A DNA stretch of 45,378 bases from a virus, in the IMG/VR virus record IMGVR_UViG_3300027573_000053, positions 1 to 45,378 of that record, one strand, 5' to 3'. The position numbers and the translations under genes were made by a program. The notes beneath the pieces were generated by a model. It was given only the letters and a program-made list of their open reading frames with translations. It was not told the DNA's origin and made no database searches. Shown here piece by piece: positions 1 through 8,869 of the stretch; position 1 is the stretch's first letter; each line of letters opens with the position of its first letter.

Positions 1-420
1 CCCCGCCCCGCCAGTCGCCGTGACGGAGTTCGTGCCGCCGGTGCCGCCGGGGTTGTTAATGTCGGGCGTCCCACTCGATTCACCACCCAACCCACTCCCG
101 GCTCCACCCGTTCGGCCGGACGCATTTGCTCCGCCGTATGCCTTGGAAGACGGGGCACTTGATACTTCGTTTATGTAGTCCCACTGTGTTTCATCTGTGC
201 CTGTTGTTCCGCCAGCAGCAATTTCAACATCAATTACTTCATTAGCGGGAACAGTGACATTTAGAAATTGAATGTATCCGCCGCCACCACCACCACCACC
301 ACCTGCCGCATTCGAGCCACCATTGCCACCGTTACCCCATATTTCCAATTTATCGAGAACAGTAACGCCCGCTGGCACTTGCCACGTCGTAGTACCAGGA
401 GCTATATCAACAACTGTCAT
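1..420 (-). CDS. Glycine-rich tail fibre, N-terminal part (runs off the edge)
   Basis: Starts at ATG 418-420 behind a full GGAGGTGA ribosome site and stays open to base 1 (140 codons). After a short non-repetitive head (VDIAPGTTTWQVPAG), the protein becomes rich in glycine with a run of eight Gly, as in distal fibre or receptor-tip proteins. The codon frame closes exactly at base 1. The matching C-terminus is at 45224-45378, but simply joining the two edges would shift the frame, so sequence is missing. GC content is far higher than in neighbouring structural genes. The role in adsorption is inferred from composition and from its place in the tail gene cluster. Confidence 0.75.
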   Translation of the reverse strand, partial: MTVVDIAPGTTTWQVPAGVTVLDKLEIWGNGGNGGSNAAGGGGGGGGGYIQFLNVTVPANEVIDVEIAAGGTTGTDETQWDYINEVSSAPSSKAYGGANASGRTGGAGSGLGGESSGTPDINNPGGTGGTNSVTATGGAG

Positions 421-450
421 TCGTCACCTCCTAAAAACAAAACAGGGCCG

Positions 451-948
451 TCACTTCACTGTTATCACCGCACTCGGATACGTCACGCACGTCGCATACT
501 GCCATGTCTCATCGGCCACCGCCGACGAAACGTTGCCCGGCTGGTGCAGCGTGAACACTAGCGAACTCGACCCGGCCGCCACGCCTCGCACCGTCACCGT
601 CGCCAGCGTGCCGCTTACCGTAACTGGCGTTGTCGCACCCGCCGCGATGTCCAGTTCATCCCCATGAATCGCGTTGACCAGTTGCAAATCGAACGGCGAC
701 CCAGGCTCGAACGTCGCCGACTCAATCACCAGCACGCCCGGATCGCTCGGCACGATGAACGCCTGCCATGCGTACAAACTGCAATCGTGCCCGAGCACCA
801 GCTTCACCGTCGCTGTCTCATCGACTGCGATTCGTGTATCCCCCGCCTTGAGCGACATCTTCGCCGTGCAGTCCACGCCCATCGGCTCGGCACTCGCTGT
901 CAGCCACGACACCGCGAACGCCGTTAAAAAGACAAATAGCGATTTCAT
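451..948 (-). CDS. Secreted cohesin-like (Ig/beta-sandwich) protein, host-like composition
   Basis: 165 aa. It begins with a clear signal peptide: Met-Lys, a hydrophobic stretch, then an Ala-rich cleavage site near residue 20. The remainder looks like a cohesin-type beta-sandwich: a 'VDETATVKLVL' strand, a 'GVLVIESATFEPGSPF' strand, and a C-terminal 'TVTVRGVAAGSSSLVF' strand. Such domains are common in secreted proteins of planctomycetes and anaerobes. The start ATG overlaps the stop of the upstream gene (ATGA) and has a GAGGA site, so it is translationally coupled in the late operon. Bases 541-600 contain 41 G/C of 60, against 17 of 60 at 1201-1260, which suggests recent transfer. It could decorate the virion or bind host surface. 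The domain call is from sequence feel, not a search. Confidence 0.6.
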   Translation of the reverse strand: MKSLFVFLTAFAVSWLTASAEPMGVDCTAKMSLKAGDTRIAVDETATVKLVLGHDCSLYAWQAFIVPSDPGVLVIESATFEPGSPFDLQLVNAIHGDELDIAAGATTPVTVSGTLATVTVRGVAAGSSSLVFTLHQPGNVSSAVADETWQYATCVTYPSAVITVK

Positions 949-1952
949 CGAATCCTCACTTTCGTTGGATCAACACTAATTACACTATTCTCTGCTTTGT
1001 CCAAAATGTGCAACGTATGAGTAGCTGGACTTCCTGTTGGAGAACTTACATCGAATCGAGAATTATTCTGTTCAATAATTGCACCTTGTAATTCTCGAAC
1101 AGTAATGTGTGCTCGTACCATTTCCATAGGTTGGCCAGGGGTTGCAACATTGCGACCCCATTGACCGAAATTACCCTGAGAGATAAATAAATTATTGTTC
1201 ATCCTAAGATTATAGATAGGACCATACATAGCTTGAAAACAACTATTAGAAACCATAATAGAATTATTCTCAAGAATAAAACCTTCTGGTCGTGTTTGAT
1301 CCCCAATCTCCCAACCTAAAACTGCTTTTTCACATTCAAGTCTAATATCTTGGAATCGCCATTGACGATTTACCAATCCACTCATATAAAGACCAAATGC
1401 TGATCGGTAGGAACGAGCAAGATTCATCGTTACTCCGCCACCGATCCAAGAAATATCTCCCATTACAAATTTATCTGCAATGAAAATTACACCAGTAGCA
1501 TTACCGCCATCAGCAGTTACTTGTGCTCCTACAAATAATTGACTAAGAAGTCCACCGGGAGGAATATCACCGTAGGGCGAAATTAATTCCGCAGGCTTTC
1601 GAGTTCCCATCCACACAGTACAACTATTACCTGTACTACGATGAAAAGATGGATGAAAGAATGTATTGGCTTCGGAGCCGACATTTACCATTGCGGCTGA
1701 TTGGAAATTACCGCTAATATTTAAATTGTCAAATCGATGATTGCCGCCCGAATATTCAGATGCTGGTCGAGCAAGAAGTAATCCACATCCTGCTTGTTTT
1801 TCAGCATGAAGTCGTAAGTATGGGATACGACAACCTAATGCTCCAGTCATATCTACCATTGGAACATTAGGGGGTCCGTTCCATTGATACTCTCCTTTAA
1901 TTTCGATATCTCGGGCATTCCTCAAGTTTAAAGTATTATCGAGAAGTTCCAT
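945..1952 (-). CDS. Parallel beta-helix tail-spike-like protein
   Basis: 335 aa from ATG 1950-1952, chosen because AAAGGAG lies 6 nt upstream; an in-frame TTG/ATG further upstream lacks a good site. The repeated asparagine-rich short strands (NARDIEIKG, HRFDNLNISGN, NLRMNNNLFISQGNF, ILENNSIMVSNS) are typical of right-handed parallel beta-helices of the pectin-lyase-like fold used in phage tail spikes. No enzymatic residues can be assigned. It has no obvious virion-anchoring head domain, so it may attach through the small protein encoded just upstream (1963-2331). Confidence 0.6.
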   Translation of the reverse strand: MELLDNTLNLRNARDIEIKGEYQWNGPPNVPMVDMTGALGCRIPYLRLHAEKQAGCGLLLARPASEYSGGNHRFDNLNISGNFQSAAMVNVGSEANTFFHPSFHRSTGNSCTVWMGTRKPAELISPYGDIPPGGLLSQLFVGAQVTADGGNATGVIFIADKFVMGDISWIGGGVTMNLARSYRSAFGLYMSGLVNRQWRFQDIRLECEKAVLGWEIGDQTRPEGFILENNSIMVSNSCFQAMYGPIYNLRMNNNLFISQGNFGQWGRNVATPGQPMEMVRAHITVRELQGAIIEQNNSRFDVSSPTGSPATHTLHILDKAENSVISVDPTKVRIR

Positions 1953-1962
1953 GTCTGCTCCT

Positions 1963-2331
1963 TTATCGTAGTATATACTGAACAAACAACGACCAATTGG
2001 GAGTAGCCGAAGTTACAAGAGTAACAGCATAAGCCAATCGTGTAAACTCCAATAATGGGACATCAAAGCCATCACCAGAATCATAAGTATTAGGACCAGG
2101 AATATAAATAGGAGGAACTAATTCTGTAGATGTTGCCTGTATTAATTCTAATTTACCCTCGTCTACATCTGCATCGCACGAAAACAATACACGAAGAATA
2201 GTAATACCAGTATAACCAGTAGCTTGAGTAGACGTATTACCAGTAGGAGCAGCAATTAATTGGGTAGCAGTAGCGTTGGCTGTTCCGCTGGCTTTTGCTT
2301 TGAAAACTTGGTGACATCCGCCTGGAAGCAA
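1963..2331 (-). CDS. Small structural protein, likely tail/receptor-associated
   Basis: 122 aa from TTG 2329-2331, which has AAGGAG eight bases upstream; no ATG is available near the start. The reading frame overlaps the end of the upstream gene by about 75 nt. The sequence resembles small phage proteins of the 'ATQLIAAPTGNT...ITILRVLFSCDADVDEGKLEL' kind, which are predicted beta-sandwich and encoded beside tail fibres. Function is unknown. Its place before the beta-helix protein suggests a fibre or spike component. Confidence 0.55.
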   Translation of the reverse strand: MLPGGCHQVFKAKASGTANATATQLIAAPTGNTSTQATGYTGITILRVLFSCDADVDEGKLELIQATSTELVPPIYIPGPNTYDSGDGFDVPLLEFTRLAYAVTLVTSATPNWSLFVQYILR

Positions 2332-2939
2332 AGGTTATTCTCCTTGAACTGTTGCTCAGTTAATTTTTGTCCTGTTCGCATATTCATCCAATAACGTCGC
2401 CGTTTCTTATCATCAGCTATCCGCTTATTTTTCTTAGTGTCTGGATTTGACTGTCCTATAGTGCTCGATATTCGACCCGTTTTCCACCAATTGAAATATT
2501 TATTAATCTCACGATCAATCTGAATTGCTTGATCGAAGTAATTTAATTCAATTAGTGAAGGAGCAAAAAGAACATTAAGAACATTATTAACAACGTCTTT
2601 CGGTCTTTCCGATCCTCGTTTATATAAATCCCCTCTCATTAATTCCCAATAAACCCATTCACCCGGCTCTCTATACTCAAGAGTCTTTTCATTGTGAATG
2701 GTAAAAATATGCACCAGCAATCCATACCCGTCGCCAGTACAAAGATTCCGCTTATAAATCATATACCGATTAATCACTCGGTTGAATATAAGATAAAAGT
2801 CAGATTTAAAGCGACGAAGTAAAGTCAGAAGCGGATGGCTCTCAATGATCTGATAGTCTTGATGTTGACTAAGAAATGTCTTAATATAGTAATATTTATC
2901 GGAATTAGGCCGACAATAAAACAAAGAATGGTTTTTCAT
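2256..2939 (-). CDS. Uncharacterised protein in the virion gene cluster
   Basis: 227 aa, ATG 2937-2939 behind GGGAG. The protein is rich in Tyr, Asn, Lys and Arg, predicted mixed alpha/beta, with a basic C-terminal third (KKNKRIADDKKRRRYW). No family was recognised. It sits between the post-capsid structural gene and the spike genes and follows a strong hairpin. Its composition is less like a structural protein than its neighbours. Confidence 0.6.
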   Translation of the reverse strand: MKNHSLFYCRPNSDKYYYIKTFLSQHQDYQIIESHPLLTLLRRFKSDFYLIFNRVINRYMIYKRNLCTGDGYGLLVHIFTIHNEKTLEYREPGEWVYWELMRGDLYKRGSERPKDVVNNVLNVLFAPSLIELNYFDQAIQIDREINKYFNWWKTGRISSTIGQSNPDTKKNKRIADDKKRRRYWMNMRTGQKLTEQQFKENNLCFQADVTKFSKQKPAEQPTLLLPN

Positions 2940-2950
2940 AAAAATACTCC

Positions 2951-2998
2951 CTAGTCAGAGAGAGAGAGAGCCTCCCTGCTCTCCACTCTCTCGACTAG
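2951..2998 (-). terminator. GA/CT-rich hairpin in late mRNA (attenuator or processing site)
   Basis: Arms CTAGTCAGAGAGAG (2951-2964) and CTCTCTCGACTAG (2986-2998) pair over 13 bp with one bulge. On the minus strand it lies between the stop of the 3012-3611 gene and the ribosome site of the 2256-2939 gene. There is no clean U-run, so partial termination or RNase processing is more likely than full termination. Confidence 0.5.
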
Positions 2999-3011
2999 AT
3001 GGAGCAGATTG

Positions 3012-3611
3012 TTAAGCGAGTTGATCGTCCAACGGGGCGTCAAACTCGCGATGAGGATATACTGTACGGCATGGCATATAATCGAAGATCATGCCGTAAA
3101 CCCAAACCTTTTCACCGGCGTCGATGTCTGTTGCAGTCACATCTACACTAAATTGTAACATAGCACCAGTTGTAAGTTGGGCACGAGTGGCCCAACCAGC
3201 ATTGCGAATACCTCGACTTGTGACTTGCATTTGATTGGCAGTAGTAGTGCCGAGAATGCCAACAGCAATTGTGGTGTTCAAAGCTCCTGTAGCAGCAGCA
3301 ATTGCTGAACCAAGAGAAATTACATTTTGTAGCACTGTCCAAGTAATAGTATCAGCAGCAGTAGTTGATCCTGTTGACCAAATCAACCGCATGCCTAATG
3401 CAAAGTTGGGGTCCCAATGTGGCGGAAGCCACAACTTACCTTCAACTTTTGTAGCGATTGCAACACCAGAAGTGCCAAATTGCTGAACACCGTAATCTAA
3501 AGCACCAACTTCTGTAGGAATTAAGCTAGTAGTAGCAATTGAGCCTTGCCATTGAGCAGAAGCAAAGAAAAATTGTTCTCGCTTCCACCCCATCTCTTTA
3601 TCAACAATCAT
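3012..3611 (-). CDS. Probable capsid-associated structural protein (decoration/head)
   Basis: 199 aa, ATG 3609-3611 behind AAAGGAG. Located directly after the major capsid gene. It is Ala/Thr/Gly-rich with predicted beta strands and no charged coiled coil. No family was recognised. By position (portal, scaffold, capsid, this gene) a head decoration or head-completion protein is the natural guess. The final residues are polar and acidic (REFDAPLDDQLA). Confidence 0.55.
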   Translation of the reverse strand: MIVDKEMGWKREQFFFASAQWQGSIATTSLIPTEVGALDYGVQQFGTSGVAIATKVEGKLWLPPHWDPNFALGMRLIWSTGSTTAADTITWTVLQNVISLGSAIAAATGALNTTIAVGILGTTTANQMQVTSRGIRNAGWATRAQLTTGAMLQFSVDVTATDIDAGEKVWVYGMIFDYMPCRTVYPHREFDAPLDDQLA

Positions 3612-3630
3612 TCGATTTTCTCCTTTCTTT

Positions 3631-3649
3631 TAATCGGAGAAACCGATTA
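3631..3649 (-). terminator. Hairpin overlapping the capsid gene stop
   Basis: TAATCGG-agaaa-CCGATTA, a perfect 7-bp stem with 5-nt loop, covering the last codon (stop) of the capsid gene. On the minus strand it is followed by AAAAGAAAGG, not a U-run. It may protect the 3' end of capsid mRNA or modulate read-through. Confidence 0.4.
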
Positions 3650-4960
3650 GCTATGAGCAATATCATTAACAATAGTATTAGCTGACGGTTTAGAACACAT
3701 GAGGTTGCAATCTTTATTGAATACACCCTCATATTGATCTTGGCCCGGCAGCCGATTTAGAATACCGCCACCATCATCCTCAAGCCAAGCCCAATCTCCC
3801 AGCACACCAAGCATTAGAGTTGACTCATCAATAAAGAACATATGATAGTCAGGACATTCAACATCCTTAACCATCGGAATGCCATTTACTGACAGAGCAG
3901 TCCAACCACCATCAAGTTTCATGACGGCCCCGTCGTACTGCTTAGCTGCTGCGAGATTAGCCCCATGTACACGGAAGATGGCATGGTTGGATTGAATTAC
4001 ACTAATCTTACCATTGCCCTTAATCTCGGATTCATCAATTGCTTGCTCGCAGATAAACACAGAGAACGGACGATTAACGCCAGCATTGGAAAGTTTATTA
4101 CCTTTCCAAAGTTCATTACCAGCAGTACCGCGATCAATACCACCGAAGTTAGCAGTAATACGAGCAGTACCAGCAGCAAGAGCAACATCAGGATCGACAG
4201 AGTTAAGAGCGGCTAACAGGCCATAGATTTCTTTAATCTCATTAGTAGATGACCCATCAACAGCCGTCAAACCAACATTATCTTCACGATAAATTGCCGT
4301 AGTGCCAGTTGTAAATGCAGCAGTTGCAGAATAAGTGAATACAGTAGTAGAAGTCACAGCACCAATGGTTTGTGAATTTACCACAGTAGCACCACCACCA
4401 GCATCAGCACCAGTAGTAATAGTACGAATATCGAACTTCATCCGATTATAAAGAAACTTTGTCGGATTAGTAGGATAAAGAATATTCGATACTGTTACTG
4501 TATTTACTGTGCCACCAGCATTAGCATTAGAAACAACCTGAGCAAGCTCAGCATCACCTGCACCGAAGATTTGACGATTAACGTCTTTCTTCATATCGGC
4601 AACAGTTGCTTCCATATCTGCTGACATTGCCTTTTCAAATGCTAATGCAGAAGGCTTAGATGTACGCATTGAAAAACCAGAGATACGAATAGTTGCGTAC
4701 AATGATTTAACAGGAAAAGTAGCATTACCCCACGTCGGCCGATCACCAGTCGGTAATGTTTCGGAATCGCCGTCAGATCGAGCACCAATACTTGCTGTAC
4801 GACCAGTACGAATCGGGATATACATATGACGGCCGCCCGTTGGTTCTGTATATCTCTCTGCTCGACTAAGGAAATAAGTAGAATTTTCCAACAGATCAAC
4901 CATCGGACCATGATAGTCAATCTTTAACATATTCTCGAAGTCAGCTTTCTTTAGAGCCAA
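3647..4960 (-). CDS. Major capsid protein (HK97-like fold)
   Basis: 437 aa. Recognisable by position after portal and scaffold and by overall character: an N-terminal helix, an extended 'PIRTGRTASIGARSDGDSETLP' arm, a long spine-like helix (SALAFEKAMSADMEATVADMKKDVNRQIFG), a Gly/Ala/Thr-rich insertion in the middle, and a C-terminal 'GDWAWLEDDGGGILNR' region as in many phage coat proteins. It forms the icosahedral shell on the scaffold. Start ATG 4958-4960 follows the scaffold gene by two bases. Confidence 0.8.
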   Translation of the reverse strand: MALKKADFENMLKIDYHGPMVDLLENSTYFLSRAERYTEPTGGRHMYIPIRTGRTASIGARSDGDSETLPTGDRPTWGNATFPVKSLYATIRISGFSMRTSKPSALAFEKAMSADMEATVADMKKDVNRQIFGAGDAELAQVVSNANAGGTVNTVTVSNILYPTNPTKFLYNRMKFDIRTITTGADAGGGATVVNSQTIGAVTSTTVFTYSATAAFTTGTTAIYREDNVGLTAVDGSSTNEIKEIYGLLAALNSVDPDVALAAGTARITANFGGIDRGTAGNELWKGNKLSNAGVNRPFSVFICEQAIDESEIKGNGKISVIQSNHAIFRVHGANLAAAKQYDGAVMKLDGGWTALSVNGIPMVKDVECPDYHMFFIDESTLMLGVLGDWAWLEDDGGGILNRLPGQDQYEGVFNKDCNLMCSKPSANTIVNDIAHS

Positions 4961-4962
4961 GT

Positions 4963-5688
4963 CTATTCTCCCAATGCTTGTTTGAATCGATGTTGTATTC
5001 TCTTAGAAAGATCACCATTTCTAAAAGCATTTCTGCCAAGTTTAGGTAAATCTTCCTGAGACGTTCCTGCCTTACCACCGCCTTGAGTCTTTGTTTTATT
5101 TTTATCCTCTAACTTCTTTTCAACGTCAACTGTTGATCTAAACTTTTCAGTCTTTTTCTTATGCTGTTCAATAACAGTTTTAGCAATTTCACCAATATTC
5201 GTTCTTGGATTTTGTTGACGTAAAGTAACAAACCGAGTAAGGATGACAGTCTTTACATCTTCCTTAAAGTCCTCAAGGACATCACCATTATCAATCAACA
5301 AATCAAGACGAGCAATCATGGCATCATCTTGAGCAGCAGCTTGGTCAGATTCCAATCTTGCGATTCTGGCTTCATATGCCTTTAAAGTTTCATCAGGTTT
5401 CTTTTCTTCAACCTTATCAATTTTGTCTTTGTTCTTTACTGCTTCATCTTCAAGCCGCTTCTTCTCAGCTAACTGTTCCTTAGCTTTGACTACGCCAAGG
5501 TGCATTGCTCGTTTTGCTTGATCTGGAGTTAATTTAATTAACTCACCATCTACAACCAACTCAATCGCTTCCTCTTTTGGCGGATCAGATTCTTTCTTAT
5601 CTTCGACAGGAGGATCAACTACTTTAGTTCCGCCACCAGCATCATCGCCTTCAAGGTAAATTTTATTTCTTAGAACTTCCAGCTTCAT
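4963..5688 (-). CDS. Scaffolding-like protein
   Basis: 241 aa from ATG 5686-5688; an earlier in-frame TTG (5719-5721) lies inside the portal gene. Highly charged, Lys/Glu/Asp-rich with long predicted coiled coils (residues about 60-125), an acidic stretch in the middle and a basic C-terminus (KRIQHRFKQALGE), the usual plan of scaffolds whose C-terminus binds coat protein. It lies between portal and capsid, overlapping the portal end by 26 nt. Confidence 0.7.
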   Translation of the reverse strand: MKLEVLRNKIYLEGDDAGGGTKVVDPPVEDKKESDPPKEEAIELVVDGELIKLTPDQAKRAMHLGVVKAKEQLAEKKRLEDEAVKNKDKIDKVEEKKPDETLKAYEARIARLESDQAAAQDDAMIARLDLLIDNGDVLEDFKEDVKTVILTRFVTLRQQNPRTNIGEIAKTVIEQHKKKTEKFRSTVDVEKKLEDKNKTKTQGGGKAGTSQEDLPKLGRNAFRNGDLSKRIQHRFKQALGE

Positions 5689-7816
5689 TACTCTGTCCTT
5701 GTCCTTCTTGGGGAATACCAAGAATCAATGGTAAAAGATTGGTCATGCCTTCTTGTTCAGCTAAAATAATTGTCGCTTTAATGCCTAATACTTTTGGCTT
5801 TACAAGTTCCATCATTGTATAGAGTTCAGTCAATTTATAATGAATTTCAAACAGACGCTTAAAAGGAATCAGGAGTGTACGATAAGTATCACCTTTCATA
5901 TACTCCCGATGTTCCTCTAAATGCGTTGCATGATGATCTGCAATATTAATAGGCACAGGTTGACCTTGCGACATTATCAAGTTCTCTTGATAGGCATTAG
6001 ATCGATCAATCTTGTATTCATCCACTTCATCCTCGAAGTGACCCATCTGAATAAACTGGAGAATTTTTGCTCGGTCCTGTGCCGTATAAACTTGATATTG
6101 CAAAAGAAGTTCAAGGAATTTATGTTGACCAGTTCGAGTTAATCCAAATTGACTGAAAGTAGTAACTCGAACATTAAAGTAATCAGCACCTTGATTACCA
6201 CCCATCAACATACCCTGCTTCAATTGTATAACTTCATACCGATTCTTGTCACCTGTATAGTTATACAATCTATCTTCTCGAACAAATTGAGCATGATTAG
6301 CAAGAATCATTCGACCAGTAAGCGACATTCCTGTGTCAATGTTCAATGCACCAATACCCAATTGTCCTTCATCTTGGGATTGAAGATTTTCTAATGATGC
6401 AGCCGCTCTTACTCCTGCGGGATTGATTCCTTTTGTGGCATCTCGTTGAGCCACAATGTCATCAATATCGCGACGAAACGTGTGCATCAAATCAAACAAA
6501 TAACGAGGCGGACTTGGAGGCGTCCAAGGAATAGGAGCAGTCAAACCTGAAAACTCTACAATCTCACCCGGCTCAGAAGTCCATGCAGAAGATAACAACA
6601 TAGCCGTTCTTGGAGCAAGAATCTTCGGCTTTGCGGTCATATTCTTGATTTCAATAAGCTGAGAAACTGAATGCTGATATTGTTGAATTGGTCCTTGAGC
6701 TTGCTCAGCGTTACAAAAACACCAAATCTTGCCGGGAGTTTTCTCAGTACCAAAATGAATCAGAGGAATCTGACCATGGACGTAAGGATTATTTCCCTTA
6801 TCAATTACCTGGCCCCCAGCAATAGCCGCATAAAATCCTCGTGGGAATTGTCTCGACTTCGGAAGCCATAGTTTTAACCGGAGTACTTCCGAGTCATCGC
6901 CAGCCATTGGGTTATTCCCGTATTCAGCTTTACGGGTAAATAAATTCATATTATAAATGCGTCGCTGAAAATACAAATACTTATTATCCGAAAAAGTGGG
7001 CGGTTTAAATAAATCAGGATCAAAACCTTGATCCACTAAACTCGAAAGATCAACTACATCAGAATCAACTACCCAAGGAGCTTCTCTAAAATTACGAGCA
7101 AATGGACAAAGAACGTCAAAAGGCGATTTAGTCTTTACCTCTACATCGCCCATTGGCATGATATTTGAACCATTCGTTTCAATGAATGCTTGAAACTTAG
7201 TCTGAGCAGATTGTAAAAGTGGAACTAATTCTTCCTCCGATCGAACTGTTTGCAGCAGTTGAGGATTAATAAAATCCTTTACTTGTAATTCCTTTTCTGG
7301 TCCAATATCAGGATTCCATGTCACTGAAAGAAAAGCATTGCCAGTAAGACCAAGCCAAAGAAGTAAATCAATAAACTCATAGTTAATGTTATGTTTATAC
7401 CAATACCCTCGAAGAACCTTTTTTCCTAAGCTCGCGATATTAACATCTTTAGTGTCGCTTGTCGCAGGAAGTACATCCCAAATGGGGCGATTACGAAGAT
7501 GCTTACAAGCTGCTGTTCGCACTATGGGAAGGGTTAAGTTAATGATTAACCTAACTCGCCAAGGTGGGATATTCACATCTTGCTGGAATCTTCGTATCGC
7601 CTCATTATATTCTAAGTAAGAAAAACCTTCATACTTAGCAATTGTTTCAAGCCAACGCTCTTCGAGGCCAAGTTTATAATAAGATTTGTTAGCCCATCGT
7701 TGCTCAACAAACTTTAAGATAGAATCATCATCTTCCGGGTCTAACTGGAATCGTTGGAGGGAGCTTCCCTGATAACGAGTATTAATCGAATTTCGTGTAG
7801 CAAGTTCATTTGCCAT
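5663..7816 (-). CDS. Portal protein
   Basis: 717 aa. Large portal of the podovirus type. The N-terminal region (YYKLGLEERWLETIAKYEG, then NLTLPIVRTAACKHLRNRP) resembles P22/N4-like portals, and the gene is followed by scaffold and capsid. It forms the dodecameric vertex through which DNA is packaged and released. The C-terminal region (after about residue 560) is helical with a charged tail. Start ATG 7814-7816 lies 5 nt after the next upstream gene. No frame break was seen. Confidence 0.8.
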   Translation of the reverse strand: MANELATRNSINTRYQGSSLQRFQLDPEDDDSILKFVEQRWANKSYYKLGLEERWLETIAKYEGFSYLEYNEAIRRFQQDVNIPPWRVRLIINLTLPIVRTAACKHLRNRPIWDVLPATSDTKDVNIASLGKKVLRGYWYKHNINYEFIDLLLWLGLTGNAFLSVTWNPDIGPEKELQVKDFINPQLLQTVRSEEELVPLLQSAQTKFQAFIETNGSNIMPMGDVEVKTKSPFDVLCPFARNFREAPWVVDSDVVDLSSLVDQGFDPDLFKPPTFSDNKYLYFQRRIYNMNLFTRKAEYGNNPMAGDDSEVLRLKLWLPKSRQFPRGFYAAIAGGQVIDKGNNPYVHGQIPLIHFGTEKTPGKIWCFCNAEQAQGPIQQYQHSVSQLIEIKNMTAKPKILAPRTAMLLSSAWTSEPGEIVEFSGLTAPIPWTPPSPPRYLFDLMHTFRRDIDDIVAQRDATKGINPAGVRAAASLENLQSQDEGQLGIGALNIDTGMSLTGRMILANHAQFVREDRLYNYTGDKNRYEVIQLKQGMLMGGNQGADYFNVRVTTFSQFGLTRTGQHKFLELLLQYQVYTAQDRAKILQFIQMGHFEDEVDEYKIDRSNAYQENLIMSQGQPVPINIADHHATHLEEHREYMKGDTYRTLLIPFKRLFEIHYKLTELYTMMELVKPKVLGIKATIILAEQEGMTNLLPLILGIPQEGQGQSNEAGSSKK

Positions 7817-7821
7817 CAGAC

Positions 7822-8070
7822 TTACTTACCAGCGGGTCGTTTATCGAGATTCTTTTCCTTAAGAATTTCCACCACGTCATCAACATGTAAACAATCGCAC
7901 AGACAAGCACCGACGAAAGGTTTCGCCTGGTCATTGACAATAATGCCGTTACAGTAGTCGTTTCCAGGTACAGCCCGGATTAACACGCCAGCATTCATGA
8001 CATGGCCCTTGTCATTAAGCTGGACAACTTCATCTCCATTCTTCGCTTCGCGTCCGTTTCGATAGTGCAT
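7822..8070 (-). CDS. Small conserved-type phage protein
   Basis: 82 aa, ATG 8068-8070 behind AAGGAG. It begins MHYRNGREAKNGDEVV, a beta-rich SH3/KOW-like small domain seen in many phage hypothetical proteins, with a CxCDC motif at about residues 56-60. Function unknown. Confidence 0.6.
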   Translation of the reverse strand: MHYRNGREAKNGDEVVQLNDKGHVMNAGVLIRAVPGNDYCNGIIVNDQAKPFVGACLCDCLHVDDVVEILKEKNLDKRPAGK

Positions 8071-8071
8071 A

Positions 8072-8275
8072 TTACTTCTCCTTCTTTAAATCATAATCCT
8101 TACCGACCTTGTAAAGAGTACTCTCGTCTACTTCGCCCTTAACCTCAACTTTTGTTATTTCTGGTCCTGTTCTTTCCTTTCCATCTTTATCTTTAATCAT
8201 TGTATTGAATTGATAGGTACGAAGTCGATCTGGTCCGTTTTGTCCATTATCAGTAGCCATTGTGCATCTAGCCAT
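8072..8275 (-). CDS. Small hypothetical protein
   Basis: 67 aa from ATG 8273-8275, overlapping the stop of the upstream gene by 8 nt; a second in-frame ATG five codons later is possible. Charged, soluble, no recognised domain. Cotranscribed with the membrane-protein cluster. Confidence 0.5.
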   Translation of the reverse strand: MARCTMATDNGQNGPDRLRTYQFNTMIKDKDGKERTGPEITKVEVKGEVDESTLYKVGKDYDLKKEK

Positions 8276-8561
8276 TATTAGCTTGTTCCTTCATCTTAGC
8301 AATTTTAGCCTCGTCCTCATCTGAACGACCGCCGAATCGTCGAGAAGAATTATTAAGTGGTGAGGTTGTAGCTCCAAGTAATTGTTTTAAGTTTTGATCT
8401 GTTTGATTAGTTAGTTGCACCCGTTCAAACATTATTTGATTCTGCTGATGGAGTAGATGTAAATTCTCAACAAGTTGTTTCTGAACCCGATTATTATTAT
8501 ATGTCTCTTTAAGATCTTTCCAGACTATAAGAGCGATCAAACAAAGTGTTACCCAAGTCAT
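8268..8561 (-). CDS. Single-pass membrane protein with coiled coil (possible inner spanin)
   Basis: 97 aa. A short N-terminal hydrophobic segment (residues 3-14) is followed by a Gln/Asn/Leu-rich coiled coil (20-65) and a charged tail. Uncleaved anchor plus coiled coil is the plan of an inner-membrane spanin. The adjacent signal/lipobox genes make a lysis cassette plausible. This is inference from topology only. Confidence 0.45.
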   Translation of the reverse strand: MTWVTLCLIALIVWKDLKETYNNNRVQKQLVENLHLLHQQNQIMFERVQLTNQTDQNLKQLLGATTSPLNNSSRRFGGRSDEDEAKIAKMKEQANNG

Positions 8562-8869
8562 TTTCTTTGCTGCTCCTTGAATACTTGATATTTAGTGTGT
8601 TGTATTTTTGTTAAATATGCGAGTATTATTAAAGTGAGTATAGTCACTCCCGCAATAATATACTTTAATACCCTCAACACAATAGGATCACCATAGTTAA
8701 CTATTGCGTTAGTAACTTCTCTGAATTTATTATTCTGTTCTGTTTTAAGTACATCTATTTTCGCACTTGCCGAAGCCTCTACTAGAGGGGAATTATCTCT
8801 AGTGGCTATACAGTTAAGGGTTAGTAATAAACTCAGGATTAGTTGTAGGAATATTTGCCTTGGCTTCAT
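8558..8869 (-). CDS. Membrane protein with signal segment and second TM
   Basis: 103 aa from ATG 8867-8869. The N-terminal hydrophobic signal (QIFLQLILSLLLTLNC) is followed by a polar stretch and a strong second TM (IAGVTILTLIILAYL, about 74-88) with a basic tail. It overlaps the upstream lipoprotein gene by 56 nt and the downstream gene by 4 nt. Candidate holin or spanin partner; no family recognised. Confidence 0.45.
   Translation of the reverse strand: MKPRQIFLQLILSLLLTLNCIATRDNSPLVEASASAKIDVLKTEQNNKFREVTNAIVNYGDPIVLRVLKYIIAGVTILTLIILAYLTKIQHTKYQVFKEQQRK

Noticed and set aside
268-979. Plus-strand frames opposite the fibre and cohesin-like genes
   Set aside because: Shadow frames of GC-rich minus-strand genes; Pro/His/Arg-rich, without ribosome sites.
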